Assembly (NCBI GenBank): GCA_045645805.1
Contig: JAZRJL010000071.1
Location: forward strand, 1-23,770
Origin: SIG440 sp045645805
GTDB taxonomy: Bacteria > Bacillota > Clostridia > Monoglobales > Monoglobaceae
Direction: 5' to 3'
Length of the DNA stretch: 23,770 nucleotides
Shown here: piece after piece, positions 6,441 to 15,318 of the stretch
Layout of the letters: the number at the start of each line of letters is the position of its first letter
How positions within the stretch are numbered: the stretch's first letter is position 1
The notes under the pieces: generated by a model
Database searches by the model: none
The model's input: the letters and a program-made list of their open reading frames with translations, nothing else
What the model was told of the DNA's origin: nothing
Position numbers and translations under genes: made by a program

Positions 6441-7481
6441 ATGGAAAAGAGCTTTAGTGAAAGTTATAAGGCGGCAGGCGTTGATATTACTGCCGGCTAC
6501 AAGGCTGTGGAACTTATGAAACAGCATATTGCACGTACAGTTACTGCTGGTGCAGCATCGGATATCGGTGGTTTTGGCGGTTTGTTTGAAATGGATTTGA
6601 CAGGTATTAATAAGCCTGTACTTGTCAGCGGAACAGACGGCGTTGGAACCAAGCTTAAGATGGCTTTTTTGATGGACAAGCATGACACAGTTGGTATTGA
6701 CTGCGTTGCGATGTGTGTAAATGACATTATCTGCTGCGGTGCAAAACCGCTTTTCTTCCTTGACTATATTGCAGTTGGCAAGAACTATCCTGAAAAGGTA
6801 GCGGATATCGTATCAGGTGTTGCTGAGGGTTGCGTTCAGTCAGGCTGTGCATTGATTGGTGGCGAAACAGCTGAAATGCCGGGCTTTTATCCTGAAGACG
6901 AATATGACCTTGCAGGTTTTTCTGTTGGTGTTGTTGACAAGAAGAAGATTCTCGACAACAAGACAATGTGCGAAGGCGACGTTATTATCGCACTTCCTTC
7001 CAGCGGTGTTCACTCAAACGGGTTCTCTCTCGTAAGAAAGGTATTTGATGTTGAAAATGCAGATATCAAAACTCCTCGTGCAGAGCTTGGCGGAAAGTCA
7101 ATCGGTGAAACACTTCTTACACCTACCAGAATTTATGTAAAGCCTATGCTTGCTTTGTTTGAGGAAATTACTGTTAAAGCTGTATCTCATATTACAGGCG
7201 GTGGTTTCTATGAAAACATCCCAAGAAGCATTCCTAAGGGCTTTGGTGCAAAGATTGACAGAGCAGCTGTTAAGGTTCTTCCTATATTTGAGCTTATTGC
7301 AAAGGAAGGCAATATCCCTGAAAGAGATATGTTCAACACCTTTAATATGGGCGTTGGTATGAGCGTTGTGGTAAGCAAGGCTGATGCTGACCGTGCTGTT
7401 GAAATCTTAAAGGCAAATGGAGAGGATGCGTATATAATGGGTGAAATCATCAAGAGCGATGAAAGCGTGGTTATATGCTAA
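6441..7481 (+). CDS. purM: Phosphoribosylformylglycinamidine cyclo-ligase (AIR synthetase)
   Basis: PurM closes the imidazole ring, converting FGAM and ATP to AIR (step 5). The ATP-binding motif SGTDGVGTKLKMA is at residues 63-75, and GGETAEMPGFY at 140-150. HSNGFSLVRKV and HITGGGFYENIPR are the typical later blocks. Length of 346 residues is normal. An AGAAAGG-type SD lies 11 nt before ATG 6441. The last codons overlap the start of purN by 7 nt, which suggests translational coupling. Confidence 0.97.
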   Translation: MEKSFSESYKAAGVDITAGYKAVELMKQHIARTVTAGAASDIGGFGGLFEMDLTGINKPVLVSGTDGVGTKLKMAFLMDKHDTVGIDCVAMCVNDIICCGAKPLFFLDYIAVGKNYPEKVADIVSGVAEGCVQSGCALIGGETAEMPGFYPEDEYDLAGFSVGVVDKKKILDNKTMCEGDVIIALPSSGVHSNGFSLVRKVFDVENADIKTPRAELGGKSIGETLLTPTRIYVKPMLALFEEITVKAVSHITGGGFYENIPRSIPKGFGAKIDRAAVKVLPIFELIAKEGNIPERDMFNTFNMGVGMSVVVSKADADRAVEILKANGEDAYIMGEIIKSDESVVIC

Positions 7482-8083
7482 GAAAGGCTAAAATTGCTGT
7501 TTTGGTTTCGGGAGGAGGAACAAACCTTCAGGCTCTTATAGATGCTCAAAACAGCGGTATTATAAAAAGTGGCGAGATTGCCCTTGTGATTTCCAACAAT
7601 GAGGGTGCGTATGCCCTTACCCGTGCTGAAAATGCCGGGATAAAAACTGCGGTTGTTTCCAAAAAGGCTCTTGGAAGTCAGGATGTTTTTGAAGAAGGCT
7701 TGGTAAAAACCCTGACAGAGAACGGAATTGACCTTATTATCTTAGCGGGTTTTATGTGTATTCTCAGTGAGAACTTTACAAAACGTTATCCAAATCGGAT
7801 AATCAATGTTCATCCGTCACTTATTCCGTCGTTTTGCGGTAAAGGCTTTTATGGACTTCATGTTCACGAAGCAGCACTTGGTTACGGAGTAAAGGTTACA
7901 GGTGCAACTGTGCATTTTGTAAACGAAATTCCCGACGGCGGTGAGATTATTCTGCAAAAGGCAGTAGAAATCAAAGACGGCGATACTCCTGAAATTCTTC
8001 AAAAAAGAGTAATGGAAGAGGCGGAATGGATTCTTTTACCACAGGCTGCTGAAAAGGTTTCGGCTGAGATACTTAAAAATTAG
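7475..8083 (+). CDS. purN: Phosphoribosylglycinamide formyltransferase (GART)
   Basis: PurN transfers formyl from 10-formyl-THF to GAR (step 3). The glycine-rich phosphate-binding motif VSGGGTNLQAL is at residues 11-21. Catalytic N111 and H113 are in the NVHPSLIPSF block, and the third catalytic residue D154 in IPDGGEIILQ. Length of 202 residues is normal. The start codon ATG 7475 lies inside the end of purM, a 7-nt overlap. The 10-formyl-THF it needs is made by Fhs, encoded later in the same operon. Confidence 0.96.
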   Translation: MLRKAKIAVLVSGGGTNLQALIDAQNSGIIKSGEIALVISNNEGAYALTRAENAGIKTAVVSKKALGSQDVFEEGLVKTLTENGIDLIILAGFMCILSENFTKRYPNRIINVHPSLIPSFCGKGFYGLHVHEAALGYGVKVTGATVHFVNEIPDGGEIILQKAVEIKDGDTPEILQKRVMEEAEWILLPQAAEKVSAEILKN

Positions 8084-8094
8084 GAGATAAAAAA

Positions 8095-8814
8095 ATGAAT
8101 ATTTATGAAATAAATAATATTGGTGAGCTTATAAAAGATAATACATATGTTGGCAGAGGTATTGTAATCGGCAAAAGCGAAGATGCAAAATCAGCTGTTT
8201 TTGCATACTTTATTATGGGTCGTTCAGAAAACAGCCGCAACCGTGTGTTTATTGAAAACGGCAGCGAGGTTGTTATTCACCCGTTTGATGCATCAAAGGT
8301 TGAAGACCCGTCGCTTATTATCTATTCGCCGGTACGCAAGTTTGAAAACAAGCTTGTTGTTACCAACGGTGACCAGACAGATACAGTTATTGAGTTTTTG
8401 GAAAAAGGCAAGAGCTTTGAAGAAGCACTTGATACCCGTGAATTTGAGCCTGACGGTCCCAACTGGACTCCCCGAATTTCAGGTATGTTTACATTTGCTG
8501 ATAATGATTTCTCGTACAAAATGAGCATTTTAAAGAGTGCTGATGCTGAGGGTACAGCCTGCAACAGATACACATATAACTATCCGTCCCTTGCGGGGCT
8601 TGGACATTTCATTCATACATATATGTGTGACGGAAACCCGATCCCCACATTCTGCGGTGAGCCTGAAAGGGTTGCAATTCCAAATGATATTGACGAGTTT
8701 ACTGACACTATCTGGACAAATCTTAACGAGGCAAACAAAATCTCAATTTATGTTAGATATATTGACCTTGAAACAGGCAAGGAAACAAACAGAATGATAA
8801 ACAAGAACAAATAA
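8095..8814 (+). CDS. purO: IMP cyclohydrolase, PurO-like family
   Basis: This 239-residue protein resembles the PurO/IMP_cyclohyd family, first known from methanogenic archaea, which converts FAICAR to IMP (final step). Supporting segments are YVGRGIVIG (18-26), YFIMGRSENSRNRVF (40-54), PSLIIYSPVR (72-81) and the late block around TFCGEPERVAIP. It is next to a stand-alone AICAR formyltransferase that lacks the usual fused cyclohydrolase domain, so the pair replaces bifunctional PurH. The SD aggag (8082-8086) overlaps the purN stop codon. Recognition is from memory of the family and context. Confidence 0.85.
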   Translation: MNIYEINNIGELIKDNTYVGRGIVIGKSEDAKSAVFAYFIMGRSENSRNRVFIENGSEVVIHPFDASKVEDPSLIIYSPVRKFENKLVVTNGDQTDTVIEFLEKGKSFEEALDTREFEPDGPNWTPRISGMFTFADNDFSYKMSILKSADAEGTACNRYTYNYPSLAGLGHFIHTYMCDGNPIPTFCGEPERVAIPNDIDEFTDTIWTNLNEANKISIYVRYIDLETGKETNRMINKNK

Positions 8815-8851
8815 GATTTTTACTATATCTTGAGGAAAGGAAAGATTACAA

Positions 8852-10036
8852 ATGAAGGAATTTGAGCTTAAATATGGTTGCAACCCCAACCAGAAGCCTG
8901 CAAAGATTTTTATGGAGGACGGCAGTGACCTTCCAATTGAAATTTTATCCGGCAGACCGGGTTATATAAACTTTCTTGATGCTTTCAACAGCTGGCAGCT
9001 TGTAAAGGAGCTTAAAGAGGCACTTGGTATGCCTGCGGCAACCTCGTTCAAGCACGTAAGTCCCACCTCTGCGGCAGTTGGTATCCCTATGAGTGACGAC
9101 CTTAAAAAGGCTTGCTTTGTTGATGATATAGAAGGTCTTGATGACTCTCCCCTTGCTGTGGCTTATGCCCGTGCAAGAGGGACAGACCGTATGTCATCAT
9201 TTGGTGACTGGATTGCACTCAGTGATGTTTGCGATGTTACAACAGCAAATCTTATCAAGCGTGAGGTTTCTGATGGTGTTATCGCACCCGGCTATACAGA
9301 CGAGGCGCTCGAAATTTTAAAGAGCAAAAGAAAGGGTAATTACAATATTGTAAAGATTGACCCAGATTTTGTTCCCAATCCTCAGGAAAAAAAGACTGTT
9401 TATGGTATCACCTTTGAGCAGGGCAGAAACAATTTTGTAATCAATGAAGAATTGCTTCAGAATGTTGTTACAGAAAACAAAGAGCTTCCTGACAGTGCAA
9501 AGCGTGACCTTATAATTTCTCTTATCACACTCAAGTACACACAGAGTAACTCTGTATGCTTTGCGAAGGACGGTCAGGCAATTGGTGTTGGTGCAGGTCA
9601 GCAGTCAAGAATACATTGTACAAGACTTGCAGGCAACAAGGCTGATATATGGCATCTTCGTCAGCACAAAAAGGTTCTTGAACTTCCTTTCCTTGACACA
9701 GTTGGCAGACCCGACCGTGACAACGCAATAGATGTATATCTTTCAGAGGATGCCGATGACGTTTTGGCTGACGGCAACTGGGAAAAGCTGTTTAGCGAAA
9801 AGCCTGAGCCCTTTACAAGAGCAGAACAAAGAGAATATCTTTCAACAATCAAGGGGGTTGCTCTTGGTAGTGATGCATTCTTCCCATTTGGAGACAATAT
9901 TGAACGTGCGGCAAAAAGCGGCGTAAGCTACATTGCAGAACCCGGCGGCTCAATCCGTGATGATAATGTTATTGAAGCCTGCAACAAGCATGGTATGGCG
10001 ATGGCATTTACGGGAATGCGTCTTTTCCATCACTAA
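8852..10036 (+). CDS. AICAR formyltransferase, stand-alone (PurH transformylase domain)
   Basis: The enzyme formylates AICAR with 10-formyl-THF to give FAICAR (step 9). Signature blocks are KYGCNPNQ (7-14), SFKHVSPTSAAVG with catalytic K67-H68, KYTQSNSVCFAKDGQ near the middle, GVGAGQQSRI, and the C-terminal AFFPFGDNIERAA to FTGMRLFHH. The N-terminal MGS-type IMP cyclohydrolase domain of bifunctional PurH is absent: the protein starts directly with the transformylase core and is 394 residues, against about 510-530 for full PurH. Its substrate AICAR ribotide (ZMP) is the ligand of the riboswitch at the head of the operon. A gaggaaagg-type SD precedes the start. Confidence 0.95.
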   Translation: MKEFELKYGCNPNQKPAKIFMEDGSDLPIEILSGRPGYINFLDAFNSWQLVKELKEALGMPAATSFKHVSPTSAAVGIPMSDDLKKACFVDDIEGLDDSPLAVAYARARGTDRMSSFGDWIALSDVCDVTTANLIKREVSDGVIAPGYTDEALEILKSKRKGNYNIVKIDPDFVPNPQEKKTVYGITFEQGRNNFVINEELLQNVVTENKELPDSAKRDLIISLITLKYTQSNSVCFAKDGQAIGVGAGQQSRIHCTRLAGNKADIWHLRQHKKVLELPFLDTVGRPDRDNAIDVYLSEDADDVLADGNWEKLFSEKPEPFTRAEQREYLSTIKGVALGSDAFFPFGDNIERAAKSGVSYIAEPGGSIRDDNVIEACNKHGMAMAFTGMRLFHH

Positions 10037-10056
10037 AAAGTGGCTTGAATTGCGTA

Positions 10057-10125
10057 TAATATCCAAACACTCACCGCTCGCGGTACAATGCGTACAGCTT
10101 CGGGTTCGGTTTGGACATTCTCCAT
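10057..10125 (+). repeat. Structured intergenic element before purD
   Basis: In the 156-nt gap between the AICAR formyltransferase gene and purD, tccaaac and gtttgga (near 10064-10070 and 10110-10116) form an outer stem. It encloses accg/cggt (near 10076-10087) and gtac/gtac (near 10086-10099). The layout (outer stem of 7 or more bp, inner GTAC hairpin, 50-60 nt) resembles the element at 15187-15248 in the same operon. No T run follows, so it is not an obvious terminator. Confidence 0.5.
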
Positions 10126-10192
10126 CAATTCAATCTCACTTTTGTCGGTACATGGTGTCTTATTATAAAATAAATCCGAAAGGTTTGAAAAT

Positions 10193-11452
10193 ATGAAAAT
10201 AATGGTAGTAGGTGGCGGTGGACGTGAACACGCCATCATAAAAAAGCTTAAAGAAAGTGACAAGATTTCAAAAATTTACGCACTTCCCGGTAACGGTGGC
10301 ATTGCAGCAGATGCTGAGTGCGTGGCTATCGGAGCAAAGGAAATTGATAAAATCCGTGACTTTGCAAAAAATGAGAAAATTGATTTTGCCGTTGTTGCAC
10401 CGGATGACCCACTTGTACTTGGTGCGGTTGATGCACTTAACGAAATAGGTATTCCTTGTTTTGGACCCACAGCCAATGCGGCAATCATTGAGGGCAGCAA
10501 GGTTTTCTCAAAAAATTTAATGAAAAAATATAATATACCCACAGCGGAATATGAAGTATTCAGTGATATGGATGAGGCACTAAAATATCTTGAAACTGCT
10601 CCAATCCCAACAGTTATCAAGGCTGACGGTCTTGCACTTGGCAAGGGTGTAATTATTGCCCAGACCCGTGACGAGGCAAAAGAAGCAGTTAAATCAATGA
10701 TGGAGGACAAGGTTTTTGGTGATAGCGGCAATAATGTTGTTATTGAAGAATTCCTTACAGGTCCTGAAGTATCGGTGCTTTCATTCACCGACGGCAATGT
10801 GGTAATTCCCATGATTTCATCAATGGACCACAAACGCGCAAAGGATAATGACGAGGGACTTAATACAGGAGGTATGGGTACAATTGCTCCCAATCCCTAT
10901 TACACAGCAGAAATTGCAAAGGAATGTATGGAAAAGATTTTTATTCCTACAATGGACGCAATGAATCAAGAGGGCAGAACCTTTAAGGGTTGTCTTTACT
11001 TCGGTCTTATGCTTACTGAAAAAGGTCCGAAAGTTATTGAATACAATTGCCGTTTTGGTGACCCCGAAACTCAGGTTGTGCTTCCTCTTCTTGAATCTGA
11101 CCTTTTTGAGATTATGCAGCATACTGCAAATGGTACATTAAAGGATGCCAAGGTTAAGTTCTTAGACAAGTCGGCTTGCTGTGTTGTTATGGCATCTGAC
11201 GGATATCCGCAAAAGTACGATTCAGGCTTTGAAATTGATATGCCGTGTGATAAAAACATTTATGTAGCAGGAGCAAAGCTTGAAGACGGAAAGCTTCTTA
11301 CTGCAGGCGGCAGAGTTCTTGGTGTTACCGAGGTTGGAGCTGATTTGAAGTCGGCAATTGACGCGGCTTACGAAACGGTAAAGAACGTCAAATTTGGTAA
11401 TGCATATTACAGAACAGACATCGGACAAAAGGCACTTCTTGCAACAAAATAG
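10193..11452 (+). CDS. purD: Phosphoribosylamine-glycine ligase (GAR synthetase)
   Basis: PurD joins glycine to phosphoribosylamine with ATP (step 2), taking over the unstable product of PurF. The N-terminal GGGGREHAI motif is at residues 7-15, followed by an ATP-grasp domain with VIKADGLALGKGV and NTGGMGTIAP. The conserved metal-binding text CRFGDPETQ starts at residue 286. Length of 419 residues is normal. An aaagg SD lies upstream of ATG 10193. A 19-nt gap separates it from purL. Confidence 0.97.
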   Translation: MKIMVVGGGGREHAIIKKLKESDKISKIYALPGNGGIAADAECVAIGAKEIDKIRDFAKNEKIDFAVVAPDDPLVLGAVDALNEIGIPCFGPTANAAIIEGSKVFSKNLMKKYNIPTAEYEVFSDMDEALKYLETAPIPTVIKADGLALGKGVIIAQTRDEAKEAVKSMMEDKVFGDSGNNVVIEEFLTGPEVSVLSFTDGNVVIPMISSMDHKRAKDNDEGLNTGGMGTIAPNPYYTAEIAKECMEKIFIPTMDAMNQEGRTFKGCLYFGLMLTEKGPKVIEYNCRFGDPETQVVLPLLESDLFEIMQHTANGTLKDAKVKFLDKSACCVVMASDGYPQKYDSGFEIDMPCDKNIYVAGAKLEDGKLLTAGGRVLGVTEVGADLKSAIDAAYETVKNVKFGNAYYRTDIGQKALLATK

Positions 11453-11471
11453 GAAAGGAAAGCTAAAAAGT

Positions 11472-14400
11472 ATGGTTTACAGAGTATATGTAGAGAAAAA
11501 GAAAGAGCTTGCTGCAGAAGCAAATTCGCTTAAGGGCGACCTTACCAAGCTTCTTCAGATAAAGGGTCTTAATGACCTTAGAATAATCAACCGCTACGAT
11601 GTTGAAAACATTGACAAAGAACTGTTTGATTATTGCAAAGGCACCGTTTTTTCAGAACCTCAGCTTGATATTGTATCGGAGGATTTGAATGTTGATTCGG
11701 ATGCGGTTTTTGCTGTTGAATTTCTGCCCGGTCAGTTTGATCTTCGTGCAAACTCGGCAGAGGAGTGTATTCAGCTTATTTCAAAGGGCGAGCGTCCTAC
11801 TGTAAAGGCGGCAAAGGTATATCTGCTTTATGGTGATTTAAGTGATAAGGATATTGCTGAAATTAAAAAGTACGTTATCAATCCCGTTGAAGCACGTGAA
11901 GCAACACTTGAAAAGCTTGATACCTTGAAGATTGACTATGATATCCCTGAAACTGTTTCAACTGTCGACGGTTTTTGCCAGCTTTCTGAAGACGGACTTC
12001 AGAATATGATTAACGAGCTTGGTCTTGCAATGGATATTGATGATATCAAGTTCTGTCAGCAGTACTTCTTAAGTGAAAAGCGTGACCCAACCATTACCGA
12101 AATCAGAATGATTGATACATACTGGTCGGATCATTGCCGTCACACAACATTCCTTACAACTATTGACAGCGTTACATTTGAAGACGAGCTTTTGCAGTCT
12201 GCCTATGACAGATATATTGAAACCAGAAAGGCAATTGGCAGAACAAAGCCCATAAACCTTATGGATATCGGCACAATTGCCGCAAAGTATCTTAAGGCAA
12301 ACGGCAAGCTTCAAAAACTTGATGAAAGTGAAGAAATTAATGCCTGCACGGTTAAGATTGATGTTGAAATTGAGGGAAAGAATGAAAAATGGCTTCTTCT
12401 TTTTAAGAACGAAACACACAATCATCCAACCGAAATTGAACCCTTTGGCGGTGCAGCAACCTGTATCGGTGGTGCAATTCGTGACCCGCTGTCAGGTCGT
12501 TCGTATGTTTATGCAGCAATGCGTGTTACCGGTGCGGCTGACCCGCTTAAGCCTGTTTCTGAAACAATTGAGGGTAAACTTCCTCAAAGAAAGATTGTTA
12601 CAGGTGCGGCAAGCGGTTACAGTTCATATGGCAACCAGATTGGTCTTGCAACCGGTCAGGTAGATGAAATTTATCACGACGGCTATGCTGCAAAACGTAT
12701 GGAAATTGGTGCGGTTATAGCGGCTGCTCCTCAGGAGAACGTAAGACGTGAACGTCCCGTTGATGGTGATATAGTAATCCTTTTAGGCGGCAAAACAGGT
12801 CGTGACGGCTGCGGCGGTGCAACGGGCTCATCAAAATCACATACTGTTGAATCTCTTGAATCCTGCGGTGCGGAGGTTCAAAAGGGTAATGCCCCCGAGG
12901 AAAGAAAGCTTCAAAGACTTTTCAGAAACAGCGAAGCATCAAAGCTTATCAAGCGTTGTAACGACTTTGGTGCAGGCGGTGTGTCTGTTGCAATCGGTGA
13001 GCTTGCTGACGGTCTTGAAATTGACCTCAACAAGGTTCCGAAGAAATATGAAGGTCTTGACGGTACTGAGCTTGCAATAAGCGAATCTCAGGAGAGAATG
13101 GCTGTTGTTGTTGAAGCAAAGGATGTTGAAAGATTTAAACAGCTTGCTGAAAGTGAAAACCTAGAGGCAACAGTTGTTGCAACAGTTAAGGAAAAACCGT
13201 ATCTCGTTATGAATTGGAACGGTAAGCAGATTGTAAATATCTCCCGTGAATTCCTTAATTCAAATGGTGCTGAAAAGCATATTACAATTGCCCCCGAAAA
13301 GCCTCAGGACTTTGCAAAGGAAATCCCTGCAAGCTTTAAGGACGGCTATATGGCTCTTGCTGATGACCTGAATGTATGTTCAAAGCGTGGCCTTTCCGAA
13401 AGATTTGACGCTACCATCGGTGCAGGTACAGTTCTTATGCCCTTTGGCGGCAAGTATCAGCTTACACCTATTCAGGCAATGGCAAACAAGGTTTCGGTTG
13501 AAAAACAGCATACCGATACCTGCTCGGTAATGTCATGGGGTTACAACCCGTTCATTGCTGAAAAGAGTCCCTATCACAGTGCATACCTTGCCGTTGTTGA
13601 ATCCGCTGCAAAGCTGGTTGCAACAGGTGCTGAGTTCAAGGATGTATACCTTACATTCCAGGAATACTTTGAAAAGCCGAAAAAGGACCCCAAACGTTGG
13701 GGCAAGCCTATGGCAGCACTTCTTGGTGCACTTGATGCACAGAAGAATCTTGAAATTGCTGCAATTGGCGGTAAGGACTCAATGAGCGGTACTTTTGAAA
13801 AAATTGATGTTCCGCCTACACTTGTTTCATTTGCGGTTACAACAGACAATGTAAAGAACATTATTTCACCTGAATTTAAGGCTGCTGACCACAAAGTGGT
13901 ATGGATTAAGCCTGAGTATGACAAAAACGGTCTTCCTGTTACAGAGAGCCTGCTTGAGTGCTTTAACACAGTTACAAGCCTTGTTCATCAGGGCAAGGCA
14001 GTTTCAGCATATACACCCGTATACGGCGGTGTGGCTGAGGGTATAATGAAAATGGCAATGGGTAACGGAATTGGCTTTAAGTATGATGATGCAGTTACAA
14101 TGGATGATATTTTTGGTTACAGCTATGGTTCATTCGTTGTTGAACTCAACCGTGACGAGAATGTGGGCACACTTCTTGGTATAACCACAAAAGCTGATAC
14201 AATCTGTTATAAGAACGATTGCCTTAATATGGCTGATATTAGCAAGGTTTATGAAGAAAAACTTGAAAAGATTTACAGCTGCAATATTGAAACCGAAAAG
14301 CTTGATATACCGACATTCAGCTTTGAAAGCACAAGCCGTGTTGTTCCTAAAATCGGTACAGCAAGGCCCAAGGTTCTTATCCCTGTATTCCCAGGCACAA

Positions 14401-15164
14401 ACTGCGAATTTGATACCGCAAAGGTAATGCGTGATGCAGGTGCTGAGCCTGAAATCTTTGTAATAAAGAATCTTTCACCAAGCTGTATTTCCGAGTCGGT
14501 TGAAGCCTTCGCAAAATCTCTTAAGGAATCGCAGATAGTATTTATCCCCGGCGGTTTCTCTGGCGGTGACGAGCCTGATGGTTCGGCAAAATTCATTACA
14601 GCATTCTTCCGCAACCCCGAGATAAAGGAAGCAACATCCGAACTTCTTGATATGCGTGACGGTCTTATGTGTGGTATCTGTAACGGCTTCCAGGCACTTA
14701 TCAAGCTGGGTCTTGTTCCTTACGGAAAGATTATTGATACAGACGAAAACTGCCCGACACTTTCATACAACACAATTTCACGCCATCAGTCAAAGCTGGT
14801 ACGTACAAGAATCGCTTCTGTTAAATCGCCCTGGATGGCATATGCAAATGTCGGTGATGTTTACACTGTTCCGATTTCACACGGCGAGGGCAGATTTATG
14901 GCAAGCGATGAGCTTGTAAAAGCTTTGGCTGAAAACGGACAGATTCTTACACAGTATGTTGACCTTGAGGGCAATCCTACAAACGAGATTCAGTTCAATC
15001 CCAATGGCTCAACCTTTGCGATTGAAGGTATTACATCACCCGATGGCAGAGTTCTTGGTAAGATGGGTCACTCTGAAAGATGGGTAAAGGGTCTTTACAA
15101 GAATGTTGAAGGCAACTTTGATATGGGAATGTTTAAGGCAGCAGTAGATTACTTCAAAATATAA
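11472..15164 (+). CDS. purL: Phosphoribosylformylglycinamidine synthase, PurL-PurQ fusion
   Basis: The enzyme makes FGAM from FGAR, ATP and glutamine (step 4). This single chain of about 1230 residues has a PurS-like N-terminal region, the FGAM core with YWSDHCRHTTF (217-227) and KNETHNHPTE (312-321, active-site His), a second AIRS-like half with GGKDSMSGTF, and a C-terminal class I glutaminase. The glutaminase nucleophile is C1070 in GICNGFQ, and the other triad residues are H1137 and E1139 in HGEGRF. Thus separate purS and purQ are not needed. ATG 11472 is chosen because an SD (aggaaagg) precedes it and the homology begins there; a longer reading would overlap purD by 59 nt. Confidence 0.96.
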   Translation: MVYRVYVEKKKELAAEANSLKGDLTKLLQIKGLNDLRIINRYDVENIDKELFDYCKGTVFSEPQLDIVSEDLNVDSDAVFAVEFLPGQFDLRANSAEECIQLISKGERPTVKAAKVYLLYGDLSDKDIAEIKKYVINPVEAREATLEKLDTLKIDYDIPETVSTVDGFCQLSEDGLQNMINELGLAMDIDDIKFCQQYFLSEKRDPTITEIRMIDTYWSDHCRHTTFLTTIDSVTFEDELLQSAYDRYIETRKAIGRTKPINLMDIGTIAAKYLKANGKLQKLDESEEINACTVKIDVEIEGKNEKWLLLFKNETHNHPTEIEPFGGAATCIGGAIRDPLSGRSYVYAAMRVTGAADPLKPVSETIEGKLPQRKIVTGAASGYSSYGNQIGLATGQVDEIYHDGYAAKRMEIGAVIAAAPQENVRRERPVDGDIVILLGGKTGRDGCGGATGSSKSHTVESLESCGAEVQKGNAPEERKLQRLFRNSEASKLIKRCNDFGAGGVSVAIGELADGLEIDLNKVPKKYEGLDGTELAISESQERMAVVVEAKDVERFKQLAESENLEATVVATVKEKPYLVMNWNGKQIVNISREFLNSNGAEKHITIAPEKPQDFAKEIPASFKDGYMALADDLNVCSKRGLSERFDATIGAGTVLMPFGGKYQLTPIQAMANKVSVEKQHTDTCSVMSWGYNPFIAEKSPYHSAYLAVVESAAKLVATGAEFKDVYLTFQEYFEKPKKDPKRWGKPMAALLGALDAQKNLEIAAIGGKDSMSGTFEKIDVPPTLVSFAVTTDNVKNIISPEFKAADHKVVWIKPEYDKNGLPVTESLLECFNTVTSLVHQGKAVSAYTPVYGGVAEGIMKMAMGNGIGFKYDDAVTMDDIFGYSYGSFVVELNRDENVGTLLGITTKADTICYKNDCLNMADISKVYEEKLEKIYSCNIETEKLDIPTFSFESTSRVVPKIGTARPKVLIPVFPGTNCEFDTAKVMRDAGAEPEIFVIKNLSPSCISESVEAFAKSLKESQIVFIPGGFSGGDEPDGSAKFITAFFRNPEIKEATSELLDMRDGLMCGICNGFQALIKLGLVPYGKIIDTDENCPTLSYNTISRHQSKLVRTRIASVKSPWMAYANVGDVYTVPISHGEGRFMASDELVKALAENGQILTQYVDLEGNPTNEIQFNPNGSTFAIEGITSPDGRVLGKMGHSERWVKGLYKNVEGNFDMGMFKAAVDYFKI

Positions 15165-15186
15165 GGCTGATTAAAATTGCCCGGGA

Positions 15187-15248
15187 CGTGCGTTTAGCCT
15201 TCCTTCTGTACACCAAGTACACGACGGTCGGCTAAACACGCACCCCAA
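15187..15248 (+). repeat. Structured intergenic element between purL and fhs
   Basis: gtgcgtttagcc (about 15188-15199) pairs with ggctaaacacgcac (about 15230-15243), a 12-bp stem interrupted by a 2-nt bulge. It encloses tgtac/gtaca (15208-15220, loop accaa). No T run follows. It resembles the element before purD in size and layout and may be a dispersed palindromic repeat or a processing or attenuation site. Confidence 0.6.
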
Positions 15249-15318
15249 CCAATTTTCTCTCTGCCTGATAAAAATTTGAAAATCTTATGATATATAAGAT
15301 ACTCAGGAGGTAAAACAA

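Noticed and set aside
10276..10893. Long minus-strand frame of 205 codons inside purD
   Set aside because: It is a shadow of the highly conserved purD gene, with no SD and low-complexity Ser/Ala/Pro-rich content typical of antisense frames.
11394..11471. Longer purL start overlapping the end of purD
   Set aside because: The extra 26 residues have no family counterpart; ATG 11472 has a good SD and begins exactly at the conserved N-terminus.
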